Part shown: positions 1 to 10,266 of the stretch, in pieces
How the letters are laid out: each line of letters begins with the position of its first letter
How positions within the stretch are numbered: position 1 is the stretch's first letter
Notes under the pieces: generated by a model
What the model was told of the DNA's origin: nothing
Seen by the model: only the letters and a program-made list of their open reading frames with translations
Databases searched by the model: none
Program-made: the position numbers and the translations under genes
Source: Ophiocordyceps camponoti-saundersi (nom. inval.)
Lineage: Eukaryota > Ascomycota > Sordariomycetes > Hypocreales > Ophiocordycipitaceae
Length of the DNA stretch: 64,000 bases
Reading direction: 5' to 3'
NCBI GenBank assembly: GCA_003339415.1
Contig: PDHQ01000096.1
Location: forward strand, 56,277 to 120,276

Positions 1-2
1 TC

Positions 3-893
3 TTCTGTACTGGTTATCAACACGGTTTCGGAATCATGCCTGAGCTTGAGATGGACGGTACCTGTGGCTTACCGCTTGTCACCGCCGAGGAGAAGAGGGA
101 GAAGATCGACGACGACCACGACAACAACAACAACAACAAGGATAGACGACAACCTCAACTCCCCCGTCTATACCAAATGATCTTCCCCCCACGATACGCC
201 TCATCCATAGCCTTCCTCAGCTGGATGGCACCCCAAGAAAGCGTCTGGACCGTGTGCGAACTAGCCTCAACAGCCGTATCCCAAATCTGGGCAGCCGAGA
301 CGGCACGACAACTCGACCTCCTCCCACCAGGAAGCAAGCCGTCTCTCCTTCCGGACCGAGCCGAGATGGAAAAAGAGGTAAACCGCTATCACAGATGGTG
401 GCGCGACCAATGGAAGCGTGAGCCTTCGATGCGCCCCGGCCTGGTCCGCTCCCACGGCTTTTACCGCTTTCTTCATCGCATGGCCGGCACCGCCATGTAC
501 GATAACCTCGACCATGTCCTTTCCGGGGTGGGCTGGAAGCTGTGGTGGCGTGATCGCGACCTGTATCGATGCATCGCCTCTGGTCCTATGAACAGCTCTT
601 CCTGGCGTTTGTTTGACTCCAATCCTGACCGGATACCTGGTTGTGGTCGTGCTGCTTGGCCTGGTGCGAGAAGAGCCGTACAGGAAGCCGTGAGTTTTGC
701 TACACGTTCCTCGACCTACCACAACCCCCCCTTTTCCACGCCTGAGTCCGTCAAACTGATCTCTTTCCAGTATGAGGCCTACAACAACTACAAGGCGGAC
801 GTTCTCAGCAACAAGGAGCTTGTCCGCAGACCCCGAAGCAGTTCTACCCTGCAACCGGTCAGCTCGGAGCCGTATCACAAGCTGGAGTGTTGA
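3..893 (+). CDS. Flavin-containing monooxygenase-like protein, 3' end only
   Basis: The frame is open from the left edge, so the 5' part with the FAD- and NADPH-binding motifs lies outside the window. The first visible residues read FCTGYQHGFG, resembling the second conserved TGY-type motif of FMO-fold proteins. The visible part then has a hydrophobic aromatic stretch (PPRYASSIAFLSW) and a conserved-looking C-terminal block around RCIASGPMNSSSWRLFDSNP. An in-frame 81-nt intron is likely at 690-770 (GTGAGT donor, TTTCCAG acceptor), joining VQEA to YEAYNNYKADVLSN; without splicing the frame stays open but gains an unlikely 27-residue insert. Expected role is NADPH/O2-dependent oxygenation of a small substrate. 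Family assignment rests on the C-terminal half only; the substrate cannot be told. Confidence 0.62.
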   Translation, partial: FCTGYQHGFGIMPELEMDGTCGLPLVTAEEKREKIDDDHDNNNNNKDRRQPQLPRLYQMIFPPRYASSIAFLSWMAPQESVWTVCELASTAVSQIWAAETARQLDLLPPGSKPSLLPDRAEMEKEVNRYHRWWRDQWKREPSMRPGLVRSHGFYRFLHRMAGTAMYDNLDHVLSGVGWKLWWRDRDLYRCIASGPMNSSSWRLFDSNPDRIPGCGRAAWPGARRAVQEAVSFATRSSTYHNPPFSTPESVKLISFQYEAYNNYKADVLSNKELVRRPRSSSTLQPVSSEPYHKLEC

Positions 894-1562
894 TGACAAC
901 CGGATCACCTCCCACTTACTGACACGTTCATACATGTCGGACTAGCTCACCTGGGAAGGTCATGAAATGGTCTTCGCCTTTACTCATGTAACTACGAATG
1001 CCTTGACCAGTAAGTAGGTAGTTTCTCGACCCGTCGCAACTCAAAAGTCCCCTATTCACTCACCCCCTCCCTTTCCACTCGTGCCACGGCGGGGGCCAGA
1101 ATGGGACTTTTGGGTTGACCTTGTCTTGACATGGGAATGCTGCCGTCAAAGGCGGATACAGGCACGAGTAGGAAAGCATGTGTCAATGTTAGTGAGCTTC
1201 AAAGCAAACGCCCCCAATAGGATGAGGGAGGGAACCTCTTCATATGCCATCGCCAATAGTCCATTTCTGTCGTTCCCCCACGAGCCCATCCGATACAAAA
1301 GAGAGAACCCAACATAGTCTATACCGCAAACAATGGAACCAGATCTCTTTTTCATCAATGCGTCCCGCGCTGCCTCTGTCTACAGTGGCGCGGACATGCT
1401 GACGTGTAACGCGGCGAGCTCGCGTCACGGCCTTCCACTCATAGGTGGGCAATTCTCGTCTTCGTCCCCGTGTATCCGTGTCCCGTCCGTTCAAGCCTCG
1501 TCCGCAGCTTGCTTCGTCGTCCGCATCTCTAATAGTCCAGTCGTAACTATCCGGCGCGAGCT
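894..1562. other. Intergenic region, convergent 3' ends
   Basis: About 670 bp between the end of the monooxygenase gene (+) and the end of the ARB1 gene (-). It should hold both 3' UTRs. Short open frames here start with GTG or lie antisense and show no recognisable protein. No repeat or RNA gene was seen. Confidence 0.6.
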
Positions 1563-3550
1563 TTACACGGCACCGGCTGAAATCATCTTCTTCCGCAAGT
1601 AGTTCTTGTAATCGCCAATGGTGCCGTCCCAGGTTTGGATCGTCTGGTTCTCACACACGAGAATCTGCTTTGCAATCTTGTCCAGTAGCCTGTCTACGGG
1701 TTAGGATTAAGCATCGAAGGGAATCACGTCAGAATGGAATACCTGAAATCGTGAGAGACGACCACGACACCACCGTCGAAGGCATTGATGGCGTCGGCCA
1801 AACTGTCAATAGTCGGGATATCCAACCCGTTGGTCGGTTCGTCCAGGAGCAGCATGTTGGGGCTGTCGATGGCCAGCAGCGCAAAAACGATACGGCTCTT
1901 CTGACCCTCAGACAAGGTGCCCATCAAGGCCGTCTGCGAGTCACCCGAAAGGCCATAACGCCCGAGCTGTTGGCGCCAATACTGGTAGTCTTGAGACTTC
2001 TCGCGATACTTCTCACGCACAAAGTCGAGCGCAGACTTGGTTAGGTCCAACTGCTCGGCGCTGTGCTGCGAATACAGGCCCAGCTTCAGGTGGGTGTGAC
2101 GGGTGACGACACCGGAAGTCGGAGACAGCTTGCCCGTCATCAAGCGCAGCAGTGTCGACTTGCCGACACCATTGGGGCCGACTAGTGCCGTGCGCGAGTC
2201 CATGTCGAAGCCGAGGTCTAGGTTGCGGTACAGGTCGTCCGAGGAATTGCCCGAGTATGAAAAGGTGACGTTATCAAAAGACAGCACCGGAGGAGGAAGC
2301 TTTTCCACGTCTGCAAAGCGAAAGGTAAAGACCTTGTCCGGTACGACAGGTTGGATGAAGCCATCGGCCTCCATCTTGTCGAGAATCTTCTGCCTCGACT
2401 TGGCCTGCTTGACCAGGTTGGCGTAAGTACCGGCGCTGGCGATGAACTTCTTGATGTGAGTAATTTCCTCTTGCTGCTTGTTGTAGGCCTTCATCTGGTT
2501 CGTCTCGTTCTCGGCCCTCGTCTTGTGGTACGAGTCATAATTACCTCCGTAATACTGGAGTAGACGCTGACGCATGTCAATCATGTTGGAACAGACGCCG
2601 TTGAGAAAGTCCATGGAGTGAGAGACCAGCACCAGGGTACGATCCCACTTCTTCAGGTATTCTTCCAGCCAGACACAGGCCTCGAGATCCAAGTGAGCCG
2701 TAGGATCATCGAGAAGGAGCAGAGAAGGCTTGACAAAGAGGGCCTTTGCTAGGGCGACGCGCATTCTCCAGCCACCAGACATATCCTTGGTCTTCTTGTG
2801 TATCGTCTTCTTGTTGAAGCCGAGACCGGTAAGGATGAGGGACGCACGGGTGGCAAAGGTTGACGGATCCATCTTGTCCATATGCTGTTTTCATGGGGTA
2901 AGCCCGGTTAGGTCGCGCTGTAGACGGTGATCCAGGCAGGGCCTACTTACGTCGTAAAGATCAATCAGAACGGGACTCTCGGGGCCCTCGTCCTCGAGGA
3001 GTTTTTCGGCCACCTTGTCGAGACGTTCCAGCTCGGCCTCTGCCTCTTTGACGACCCACTCGAGGGCGCCATAATCAGTCGGAGGGGCTCCCTCGTTGAG
3101 AAGGTAAATGTCGATGTGCTCCGGGATGGGAAACTCGCGAGCAGCGATGGCCTTGAGGAGGGTACTCTTGCCGCACCCGTTCTCACCCAGCAAGCCGTAG
3201 CGGCGGCCGAAGGACAGTTCCAGAGTAGAGTCAGTGATGAGGACGCGGCCGTGGAAGACCAGGCTGGTGCTGGTGATCTTGACGTCCTTGCTGGTGGCAG
3301 TGGAGGCGAGGACACCGGTAGTGACTCGGTCCGAGATGCCGTGCTTGTCCATCTGATCAGCGAGGCGCTTCACCTCGTCCAGCTTTTCGCCCGAGGTGGC
3401 GGGCGCATCATTCGCGACGGGATTGCCGTTGGCGTCGACCTGAGGCTCATTCTTGGGAGTCCTAGTGCCCTTGGAAGAGCCATTTTTCTTGTCGAGCTTG
3501 CCCTCGGCCGCCTTCTTGGCGAGTCTCTTTTCCTTGGAGGCGGAAGGCAT
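1563..3550 (-). CDS. ARB1: ABC-F ATPase ARB1, ribosome biogenesis
   Basis: Soluble twin-ABC ATPase of the ABC-F family, 622 residues, with no membrane segments. In yeast Arb1 acts in 40S and 60S ribosome biogenesis and export (family knowledge). Exons on the minus strand: 3550-2951, 2884-1743 and 1689-1563, with introns 2885-2950 and 1690-1742; the summed exons are in frame. The N-terminus is Lys/Ala-rich. The first ABC domain has Walker [10 protein letters not shown] (about 122-130) and signature MSGGWRMR; the second has Walker [10 protein letters not shown] (436-444), signature LSEGQKSR and Walker B LLLDEP. The first Walker B reads [13 protein letters not shown], with Asp where the catalytic Glu normally sits. 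The start at 3550 gives the family-typical [13 protein letters not shown]; an in-frame ATG 19 codons upstream (3607) is less likely. A CACGTG box lies about 220 bp upstream. Confidence 0.93.
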
Positions 3551-4360
3551 TGTCGCGACGGCGGCGACGGGCGATTGAGGGTGAGAAAGAGAAGACCCGG
3601 ACGTCAAGGAGGCGATGAAGACGGGATGCGTGTCACAAAGGGGAGGCCCGGCGCCGTGTCGAGGAGTCAGGACGGATTAATTGAAGGGCGTCAGCCTCTG
3701 TCAGGCAGCGAGGAGAAAAATTCAAGGCACCGAACGCCACCCAAAAGCGGAAAAACTTTGCTCAGAAGACACGTGATAGTCAAGGTATCCGGCACCGCTA
3801 TATACAAGAGTTTTATTTCCAGTGGCGCGTGCTGAGCCCGTGAGTCAGTTATGGTCACGGGTACCGAATACCGAAAGGGACAGGTGAGCTTGGGTGGCCC
3901 TCGACTCTGACGCCGGATAGATATCTCCTTCTCCACCCTTATCACGCTCTCCCTCTTTTCGCATCAACCTTTTGTCCTCTCCCCGGATGATGACGTTTGC
4001 GGTTGCGTCTGGCCAGCTCAGTGGTTTCGTTACTCGAACTCGGCCTTGTCGGTGAATGTTCCTAAAGCTCGTCTGCTCATGGATTTGCCCATCAACGAGA
4101 TGTTGTGAAGAACACGTAAGTGTAATCAGTTCGCTCTTCACACGCACAGCATGAGTCCTACGACGAAAGGGATGATACTGGTTGGCTCATGATCAACCGG
4201 AGATGACCACGGCTTCGGTGGTCCGGAAAATTCTAAAGAAGCCAAGTGTTGTTCTATTTCCCAGCCTACAACTTCACTTCCAAGAACCATTCATACACAT
4301 GATCGAAGATTGCCCGCTGAGAGAAATTTCTTGATATATCATGGTCTTGTAACGACAATC
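3551..4360. other. ARB1 upstream region and 3' flank of the next gene
   Basis: About 810 bp. It holds the presumed ARB1 promoter and 5' UTR plus the 3' flank of the small gene at 4361-4866. Apart from the CACGTG at 3770-3775, no gene, repeat or RNA was recognised. Confidence 0.5.
3770..3775. promoter_or_regulatory. E-box CACGTG upstream of ARB1
   Basis: A palindromic CACGTG lies about 220 bp upstream of the ARB1 start. bHLH factors (Cbf1/Pho4 type) bind this core in fungi, but a six-base site occurs often by chance. Identification is by sequence match only. Confidence 0.25.
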
Positions 4361-4866
4361 CTACGAAGAAGCATCCCTGTCCAAAGCATCAAATGCCGTC
4401 CCCGTAGATAACTGGCTCTGATCATGACCCGTCACATTGGGACGCGCAGACCCGGCTTGCCTCATCTGCGCCTCGGCCAGCCTGCTTGGATCGTCCATCG
4501 ATCCAGGCTCCGACTCGATAGCCTTGGCCAAGCCATCTTTCAATCTCGGATCATCGAAGCCGCCAGCATCTGATATTTTGGACTGTGCTCCGCTGACACC
4601 GGTCTTGACGTGGCTGGTAGTGTAGTTGCCAGTATCTTGGCTGGGTTCGGGTTGGTTACGGCGGTTTTCGGCAAAGTCTCCCTCGTTGCGACTGGACTCT
4701 GCTGCTAAAGAGTCGGAAGCCACGAAGCCAGCTCCCTCACGCGTAACGGGAGCGTTTTCGCCGAGGTCGACCTGAACATGGAGTGAGCAGCGAGGGACAA
4801 GCCGGAAAATGGTTTCCACACCTTGGTACCGGCGCCGGGGAACTTGCGATCTTGTACGGTTGCCAT
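4361..4866 (-). CDS. Small hydrophilic protein of unknown function
   Basis: Predicted 151-residue protein from two exons, 4866-4822 and 4771-4361. The 50-nt intron at 4772-4821 has a weak GTGTGG donor and a TTCAG acceptor. Splicing gives MATVQDRKFPGAGTK joined to VDLGENAPVTREGAGF. Without splicing, the open frame must start inside the intron (METIFRL), which looks artificial. The protein is polar and rich in Gly, Ser, Glu and Asp, with no signal peptide, membrane span or known motif. A segment SDSLAAES followed by a GDFAEN motif resembles small conserved fungal proteins I know only as hypothetical. It looks intrinsically disordered. Function unknown; the gene itself is fairly likely. Confidence 0.6.
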
Positions 4867-6180
4867 GGTTGTGATGTCTATAATAAGTCTTGAGTTGTAT
4901 TATTTATCTGACGGTTGAAAAGGAATTGGGTGCCGTCAAGTGACGGATATATACTGGTTACAGTGCTGAGGTATGATGATGACTGATGACATCACGGCGT
5001 CGTCGTCGTCGTAAATAGCATTCTTTGCCACACTCTGACATCATGCACGACATCTCGATGAGGGTCGGCGGCGAATCGTCGTCACCCTCTGGAATGGATG
5101 CCCAAGGCAATCCTCAACACAAGGGAGCGTCTACATAGAAGATGGTTGAAACAGACAATGCCATGTGCCCCCGACAGCAGGGAAAACACGCCTTACCGTC
5201 TGAGGTATGGATCCGTCCGCCCGCTCGTCCGGTCTTTTTACATACGTAGTAGGTCCATGAGAAAGATGGGACGGAGGCTACGTTTAATGAGGCCTGTATC
5301 GTCACCTACCTACCCGCCTGCCTACCTGCCCAGTACCTATCCATCTGACGAGACGCACACAGATCAGGCAGTATATATGTATGTGCGTACGGATGTAACA
5401 AACACAGCATTAAAAGCCCTTTCAATACATTCCAGCTTCTTATGCAATAACAATGTAAACAAGGACCTCTCTGCTCCATCAGACGTGCCTTTTTTTTTTA
5501 CATAGATCCAAGCAGGGCGTTGTGCCCCTTTTCCGTAATGCTCGCCGCCCTCTCTCCCCTTGCCCAGGATCACCCGTCTCTCAGGGGCCATGGCGCTGTG
5601 GATCCGCTCATCTCCTCTGCCCAGTCGTGGCCTCCAGGCGGTCCTCGAGCCCGCCTCGGGCACTTTTGAGCCCCACAAGGCCCCCCCATTTCCAAGTACA
5701 TTTTTAGGGCATCTTAGGGCATCCCGAGGCCAATTATAGGCGGTTCAACCCGGGATTACCCCGCCTAGAAGGAGGTGACACAGCCCTGGCACCACCTCTC
5801 TCTCCCTTGACCGCACAATGTGTCCGTCGTATTCGTAACCGACGCAACGGCTTGGCGGATTCACTCCCCTTTCCTGTCGTCGTCACGCTCTTTTGTCCCT
5901 GTTTCCTTGCTCTTCTCTTCTCCTCTCTTTCTTCCCTCTTCATTGTTTCTTTCCCTTCCTTTACTTTCGCTTCACGCTGTACCGAATCTTCTTTGACGTC
6001 TTACATGCGTCACTCTTCTTGTCACTCGTTAGACAAAAACCCCATTCGCTGCTTGATATAAACATTGTTTGCTTCTTCCTCCTCTTCTTCTTCTTCTTCC
6101 CCTTCTCCTTTCTCTGATCTCTCCTCGGCGTGCGAAACAGCCTCTTGCTTATAATCGACCACGAGTCAGGGCTGTTGGCC
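4867..6180. other. Long intergenic region, divergent promoters
   Basis: About 1.3 kb between the small gene (-) and the glucanosyltransferase gene (+), so it should carry both promoters. Nearest the glucanosyltransferase start (about 5870-6125) is a strong CT-rich stretch typical of highly expressed fungal promoters and 5' leaders. A short GTC/GAC trinucleotide run lies near 4998-5012. Open frames here begin with non-ATG codons or look like no known protein. Confidence 0.5.
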
Positions 6181-7909
6181 ATGGTTCTCAACATGCTTTC
6201 CCTGTCGCTTCTTGCGCTGACGGGAAGCGTCCTCGCCGCCGACCTCCCATCTATCGAGATGAAGGTACGGACGTACTGCAAACATCTAACCATGGCTGGG
6301 GCCGCTGCTGACTTGTCGTTACCGCTCAGGGGGCTAAACTCTTCTACCCGAATGGAACCCAATTCTTCATGAAAGGCGTCGCCTATCAGCAGGATATAGG
6401 CGCCGCTGGTGTGTCGTCCGAAAAGTCACATTACATCGATCCGCTCTCCGACGAAGACAGGTGCAAGCGTGACGTGAAGCTGCTGCAGGAGCTCGGCACC
6501 AACGTGATCCGAACCTACGCCATCAACCCTGACATGGACCACTCTGGATGCATGCGCCTGCTCCAGGATGCCGGTATCTACGTTGTCTCCGATCTGAGCG
6601 AGCCCAAAACGTCGATTAACCGCGACAACCCGCAGTGGGATACCGCCATATTTACTCGCTACCAAAAGGTGATTGACGAGCTTTCTCGCTACCCCAACGT
6701 CATCGGCTTCTTCGCCGGCAACGAGGTCAGCAACAACCGGAGCAACACGGGAGCCTCAGCCTATGTCAAGGCCGCCGTCCGCGACACCAAGGCCTACATC
6801 AAGAACAAGAAGAACTCGCGCTGGATGGGTGTCGGCTACGCCGCCAACGACGACAAGGACATCCGCAAGGAGATTGCCGACTATTTCAACTGTGGCAAGC
6901 CCGAGGAGGCCATCGATTTCTGGGGCTACAACATCTACTCGTGGTGCGGAAAGAGTGACATGCAAAAGTCGGGATACGATCAGCAGATCAAGTTTTTCGA
7001 ATCCTACTCGGTGCCCGTCTTCTTCGCCGAGTACGGCTGCAACATACCCAACGGTGCTGACGGCCGTATCTTTGAGGAAACGGCAGCCCTTTACTCTGAC
7101 GAGATGACCAAGGTCTTTACCGGTGGTATTGTCTTTATGTATTTCCAGGAGGAAAACGACTACGGTTCGCATCACCACCAACCCCCCCAAGACTTGGGTT
7201 GTCAGCTGATCTCTTCGCAGGCCTCGTCAAAGTCACGGACGGCAAGGCGGTCAAGGGTAAGAGCTTTGAGGCGCTTCAGAAGCAGGTAACCAAGGCCGAC
7301 CCCAAGGGCGTCAGCCGCGACTCGTACTCGCCGAACAACAAGCCTCAGCAGTGCCCGGACCCTAAGTCGGCGAACTGGAAAGCCAACTCTGCGCTGCCGC
7401 CGACGCCCGACCAGTCCCTCTGCGACTGCATGGTCAAGACGCGAAGCTGTGTGCAGAAGAAAGGCCTGTCGCCCAAGGACTACAGCAGCATGTTTGGTTT
7501 CATCTGCGGCGCGGCGCCTGAGATTTGCACGGGCATCCTCGGAAACCCGGCGAATGGCGTCTACGGTGCCTACAGCATGTGCTCGGACAGCGCCAAGCTC
7601 GACTACGTACTCGACGCCTACTACAACAAGCTGAAGAAGGATCCGGCCGCTTGCGACTTTGACAAGAAGGCCGGCCTGCAGAGCGGCTCGGCCGACAGTT
7701 CGTGCGACTCTAAGCTGGCCCGAGCCAGCGACATCAACAGGCAGGTGGCCACGGCGACGGCTCCCATTGGCGGGGGGGCAACGTCGACGGATGACAGCTC
7801 GGCGGCGCCAGGGTTACCTCTGCCGCGACTCCTGGCCGCTGGCGACTACACCATGGGCCTGTACGCAGTCGTGGCTCTGTTGACGGGCGTAGGCATGGTG
7901 GTTTTGTAG
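6181..7909 (+). CDS. GPI-anchored 1,3-beta-glucanosyltransferase (GH72, with X8/CBM43)
   Basis: Gel/Gas/Phr-type enzyme that cuts and rejoins beta-1,3-glucan chains outside the plasma membrane to elongate cell-wall glucan. Exons are 6181-6264, 6330-7164 and 7221-7909 (535 residues). An N-terminal signal peptide (LSLLALTGSVLAA) leads into the GH72 domain. The acid/base Glu is in FFAGNEVSNN (E160) and the nucleophile in FFAEYGCN (E262), matching the spacing of characterised Gel/Gas enzymes. Residues about 370-460 form a Cys-rich X8/CBM43 module (CDCMVKTRSC through PAACDF), as in the Gas1/Gel4 branch. A Ser/Ala/Thr-rich linker and a C-terminal hydrophobic tail (LYAVVALLTGVGMVVL) indicate a GPI anchor. 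All expected catalytic residues are present. The exact orthologue is not assigned. Confidence 0.95.
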
Positions 7910-8352
7910 GCGATTGGGAACTTTGACCATGTTGCGCATACCTTCCTTTTATGTTGAGGGCGGCTGGAGCCCTGAGATTCACGAGGGGAGAGGCCCGTTG
8001 TGAGTTGGCATCGGCGGTGTTATTGACTTGTCCATTATCCCCTTCTTTCTTCTCCTACGTCTTCTTCTTTCCTTTTTTTTCTTCCATGTAGAATTGGGAT
8101 GCGCGACCAAGTCGTGCGTCTTTTAGTTGTAACTGTAATATAGCTTGCTTCGAGCAGACAAGGGGGGCCTTGGTTGACAACTGTCGATGGCATTGGCTGA
8201 TGCCGTGACGTCAGTCAACAACTGACGCTTGAATTGAAGACGACACATACCTAGTAGTTGGCAAGCAAACAGCAGGTGCCGCCCCCGTCCACCCCCGCCT
8301 CTCTATCAGTCGCCTTCATCAGCATCGAGGCGAACTTCGTCCATCGCCGGCT
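7910..8352. other. Intergenic region between GH72 and PAP2 genes
   Basis: About 440 bp containing the 3' flank of the glucanosyltransferase gene, with T-rich stretches near 8040-8090, and the upstream region of the phosphatase gene with a TGACGTCA palindrome. No additional gene was seen. Confidence 0.5.
8206..8213. promoter_or_regulatory. CRE/ATF-type site TGACGTCA
   Basis: A perfect TGACGTCA palindrome lies 140 bp upstream of the PAP2 start codon. ATF/CREB-type bZIP factors (stress-response AtfA family in fungi) bind this sequence. Occupancy is inference. Confidence 0.4.
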
Positions 8353-9470
8353 ATGGCTCCTCCGGGCGACAGGCCGGAACCGATGCGACGGCCCGGCGCC
8401 GGCGTCAAGAGATCCATCTCAGGCTTCGTCAAGGATTGGGTGGTGCTCAACGGTATCGACTGCCTGTGTATGGCGGCGCTCGGCGGCGCCACATTCGCGG
8501 TTCGTCACCTCTCTCTCCTCCTTTCTCTCCCTCTCATCCATATCCAACCCCCCGTTCCCTGCTGACTGCGGAGGGCGGACAGATCTACCTCGCAGACGTG
8601 CCGGTGACGAGAACCTTTCCCATCACTTTCAGCCCCTCGGGAGACGTCGTCTATCCGGAATGGGCATACCCCTATCGAGGCTGGATCATCCCTTCGTGGG
8701 CGTCTGGCGTCGTCGCCATCGGCGGACCCATCGTCATCTACACCGCTGCTCAGATCCGCATACGATCTGCGTGGGATGCCAGCTGTGCCATCATGGGCTC
8801 CATATGGGCTGTCCTGCTAGCTTCATTCTTTCAGGTCGTTCTCAAGCAGCTCATCGGCGGATTTAGGCCTTACTTTCTCCAAGTTTGCATGCCTGATGTT
8901 GGCGACTTTGTCGACAGGACCGGACTGAACGGTGTTGGCTTTCAGAGCCTCATGTACTCGGTTGACGTCTGTACTCAACCGGACGCCAGCCTGTTGAAAA
9001 CGGCCATCACCAGCTTCCCCAGCGGTCACACTTCAGCTACCTGTGCCGGCTTCGGCTTCGTCTTTCTATGGCTCAACGCCAAGCTCAAGGCCTGGGCTGA
9101 TCATCGACCGGCATTCTGGAAGCTCTTCTTGACGATAGCGCCATTGCTGCTGTCCGCTCTCGTCGCGTGCTCGCTCACCATCGACGCGGCTCATAACTGG
9201 TATGACATTGTTGGCGGAGCCGTCATCGGCTTCACCATGGCCCTCGCCGCTTACAGGGCTTCGTACGCTGCCGTATGGGATTGGCACTTCAACCATGTGC
9301 CTCTTCACCCTAGGAAGGCCTTTTCTTACGACGTCGCCGACTACGATTTCGCGCCTCTCACCCTCACGAAGACGGCTGGTTGGGGACGTGCGGAAGCTTG
9401 GTTACCTCGTCACGTCGGTAGCACTGACGCAATTGCTGCCTCGATGCACGCCCAAACGGATCAGACGTGA
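8353..9470 (+). CDS. PAP2-family lipid phosphate phosphatase
   Basis: Multi-pass membrane phosphatase of the lipid phosphate phosphatase / DPP1-LPP1 type, which dephosphorylates phosphatidate, diacylglycerol pyrophosphate or related lipids. Exons are 8353-8499 and 8583-9470 (344 residues). About six hydrophobic segments are seen, starting near residue 32 (LNGIDCLCMAALGGATFA). Of the three-part signature, motif 1 is KQLIGGFRP (K137, R144) and motif 2 is PSGHTS (H198). Motif 3 reads SLTIDAAHNWYD (S246, H253, D257), so the usual Arg after Ser is Leu247 while the catalytic His and Asp remain. The C-terminus after the last span is about 60 residues and likely cytosolic. The substrate cannot be told from sequence. 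Confidence 0.88.
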
Positions 9471-9630
9471 AGAAGCAGCGGGAAGCTGTATCGATGACTC
9501 TCAGCACCTAATACAGGCTTGGTAGCAAGTCGGTTATAATTAGATAACATTTTGATATCGACAAAAGCTGGCATGCCTTTTGCGTCGAGTAACATGACAT
9601 CAGTCGTCTCCCTACCTCCCAATCATGTGT

Positions 9631-10266
9631 TTAGAACCTCGAGAATGGAAGCCTTGATGCGAACAAAGTGTCAACTCTCAGCATGACCGCGTATTCACTA
9701 GAGGGGGGAGAAAGATAAGGGGGGAAAGGGGATAATAGCATACCATTTTCCTCTCATAGTAATGACCGCCCAAACAGAACCATCCTCATCAGTCTCCCTC
9801 TCAACATCAGTACTAAAGCAAACACCACTCATAATCCCATCCCCAAACTTCTCATTCATCACAGCCTTATAGGCATACCCATAATTCTGCACCACCTCGT
9901 ACAGCCTATAGATGAGCGGATCCCTAGGCGGCATGTCCACGCTACGACCACGATCCGGGAAAGCAGGCAACGAGGCTGCGAGCCGGTGACGCGGAAGGTC
10001 CAGGATGGAAGATAGCTTCGACACGTCTTCTTCCGTTGCGCGCGCCTGGCCGTAGAAGATGGCTGCCGTCGCTACTTCGTTCCGACCTAGTTGCGACGCT
10101 ATCTTCTCGAAGCTTAGGCCTTTTTCTGCCTTGGCGGCGAAGAGGAGGGGGGAGCTTTCCGGGAGGGTTTGGTGTTGTGAGGGCTTGGAGGCGTTAGTCT
10201 ACTTTACGGTTTTGGGACGGGATGAGGGGGAAGACGGACGTCGAGGGTGGTGATGGGGGTGGACAT
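9631..10266 (-). CDS. CYN1: Cyanate hydratase (cyanase)
   Basis: Cyanase converts cyanate plus bicarbonate to carbamate and CO2, the carbamate then giving ammonia; it detoxifies cyanate and supplies nitrogen. Exons are 10266-10240, 10183-9744 and 9652-9631; introns are 10184-10239 (CTAAC branch site, AAG acceptor) and 9653-9743 (AAG acceptor). The spliced product is 162 residues, the usual family length. An N-terminal helical domain ([22 protein letters not shown]) is followed by the catalytic domain. The expected active-site residues are R102 and E105 in YRLYE and S128 in DGIMSG. The last exon is only 22 nt and restores the conserved C-terminal GKWLPFSRF; unspliced, the tail becomes unrelated sequence. 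Cytosolic decamer expected from family knowledge. Confidence 0.92.

Noticed and set aside
2927..3835. 302-codon plus-strand frame over ARB1 exon 1
   Set aside because: Antisense shadow of a highly conserved ARB1 exon; no start context or protein resemblance.
5743..5760. GGTTCAACCC resembling a tRNA B-box (similar at about 61672)
   Set aside because: No matching A-box at the right distance and no cloverleaf stems could be paired.
10184..10240. Frameshift or stop in cyanase exon 1
   Set aside because: An apparent in-frame stop disappears with a 56-nt intron that has a CTAAC branch site, giving a standard-length cyanase.
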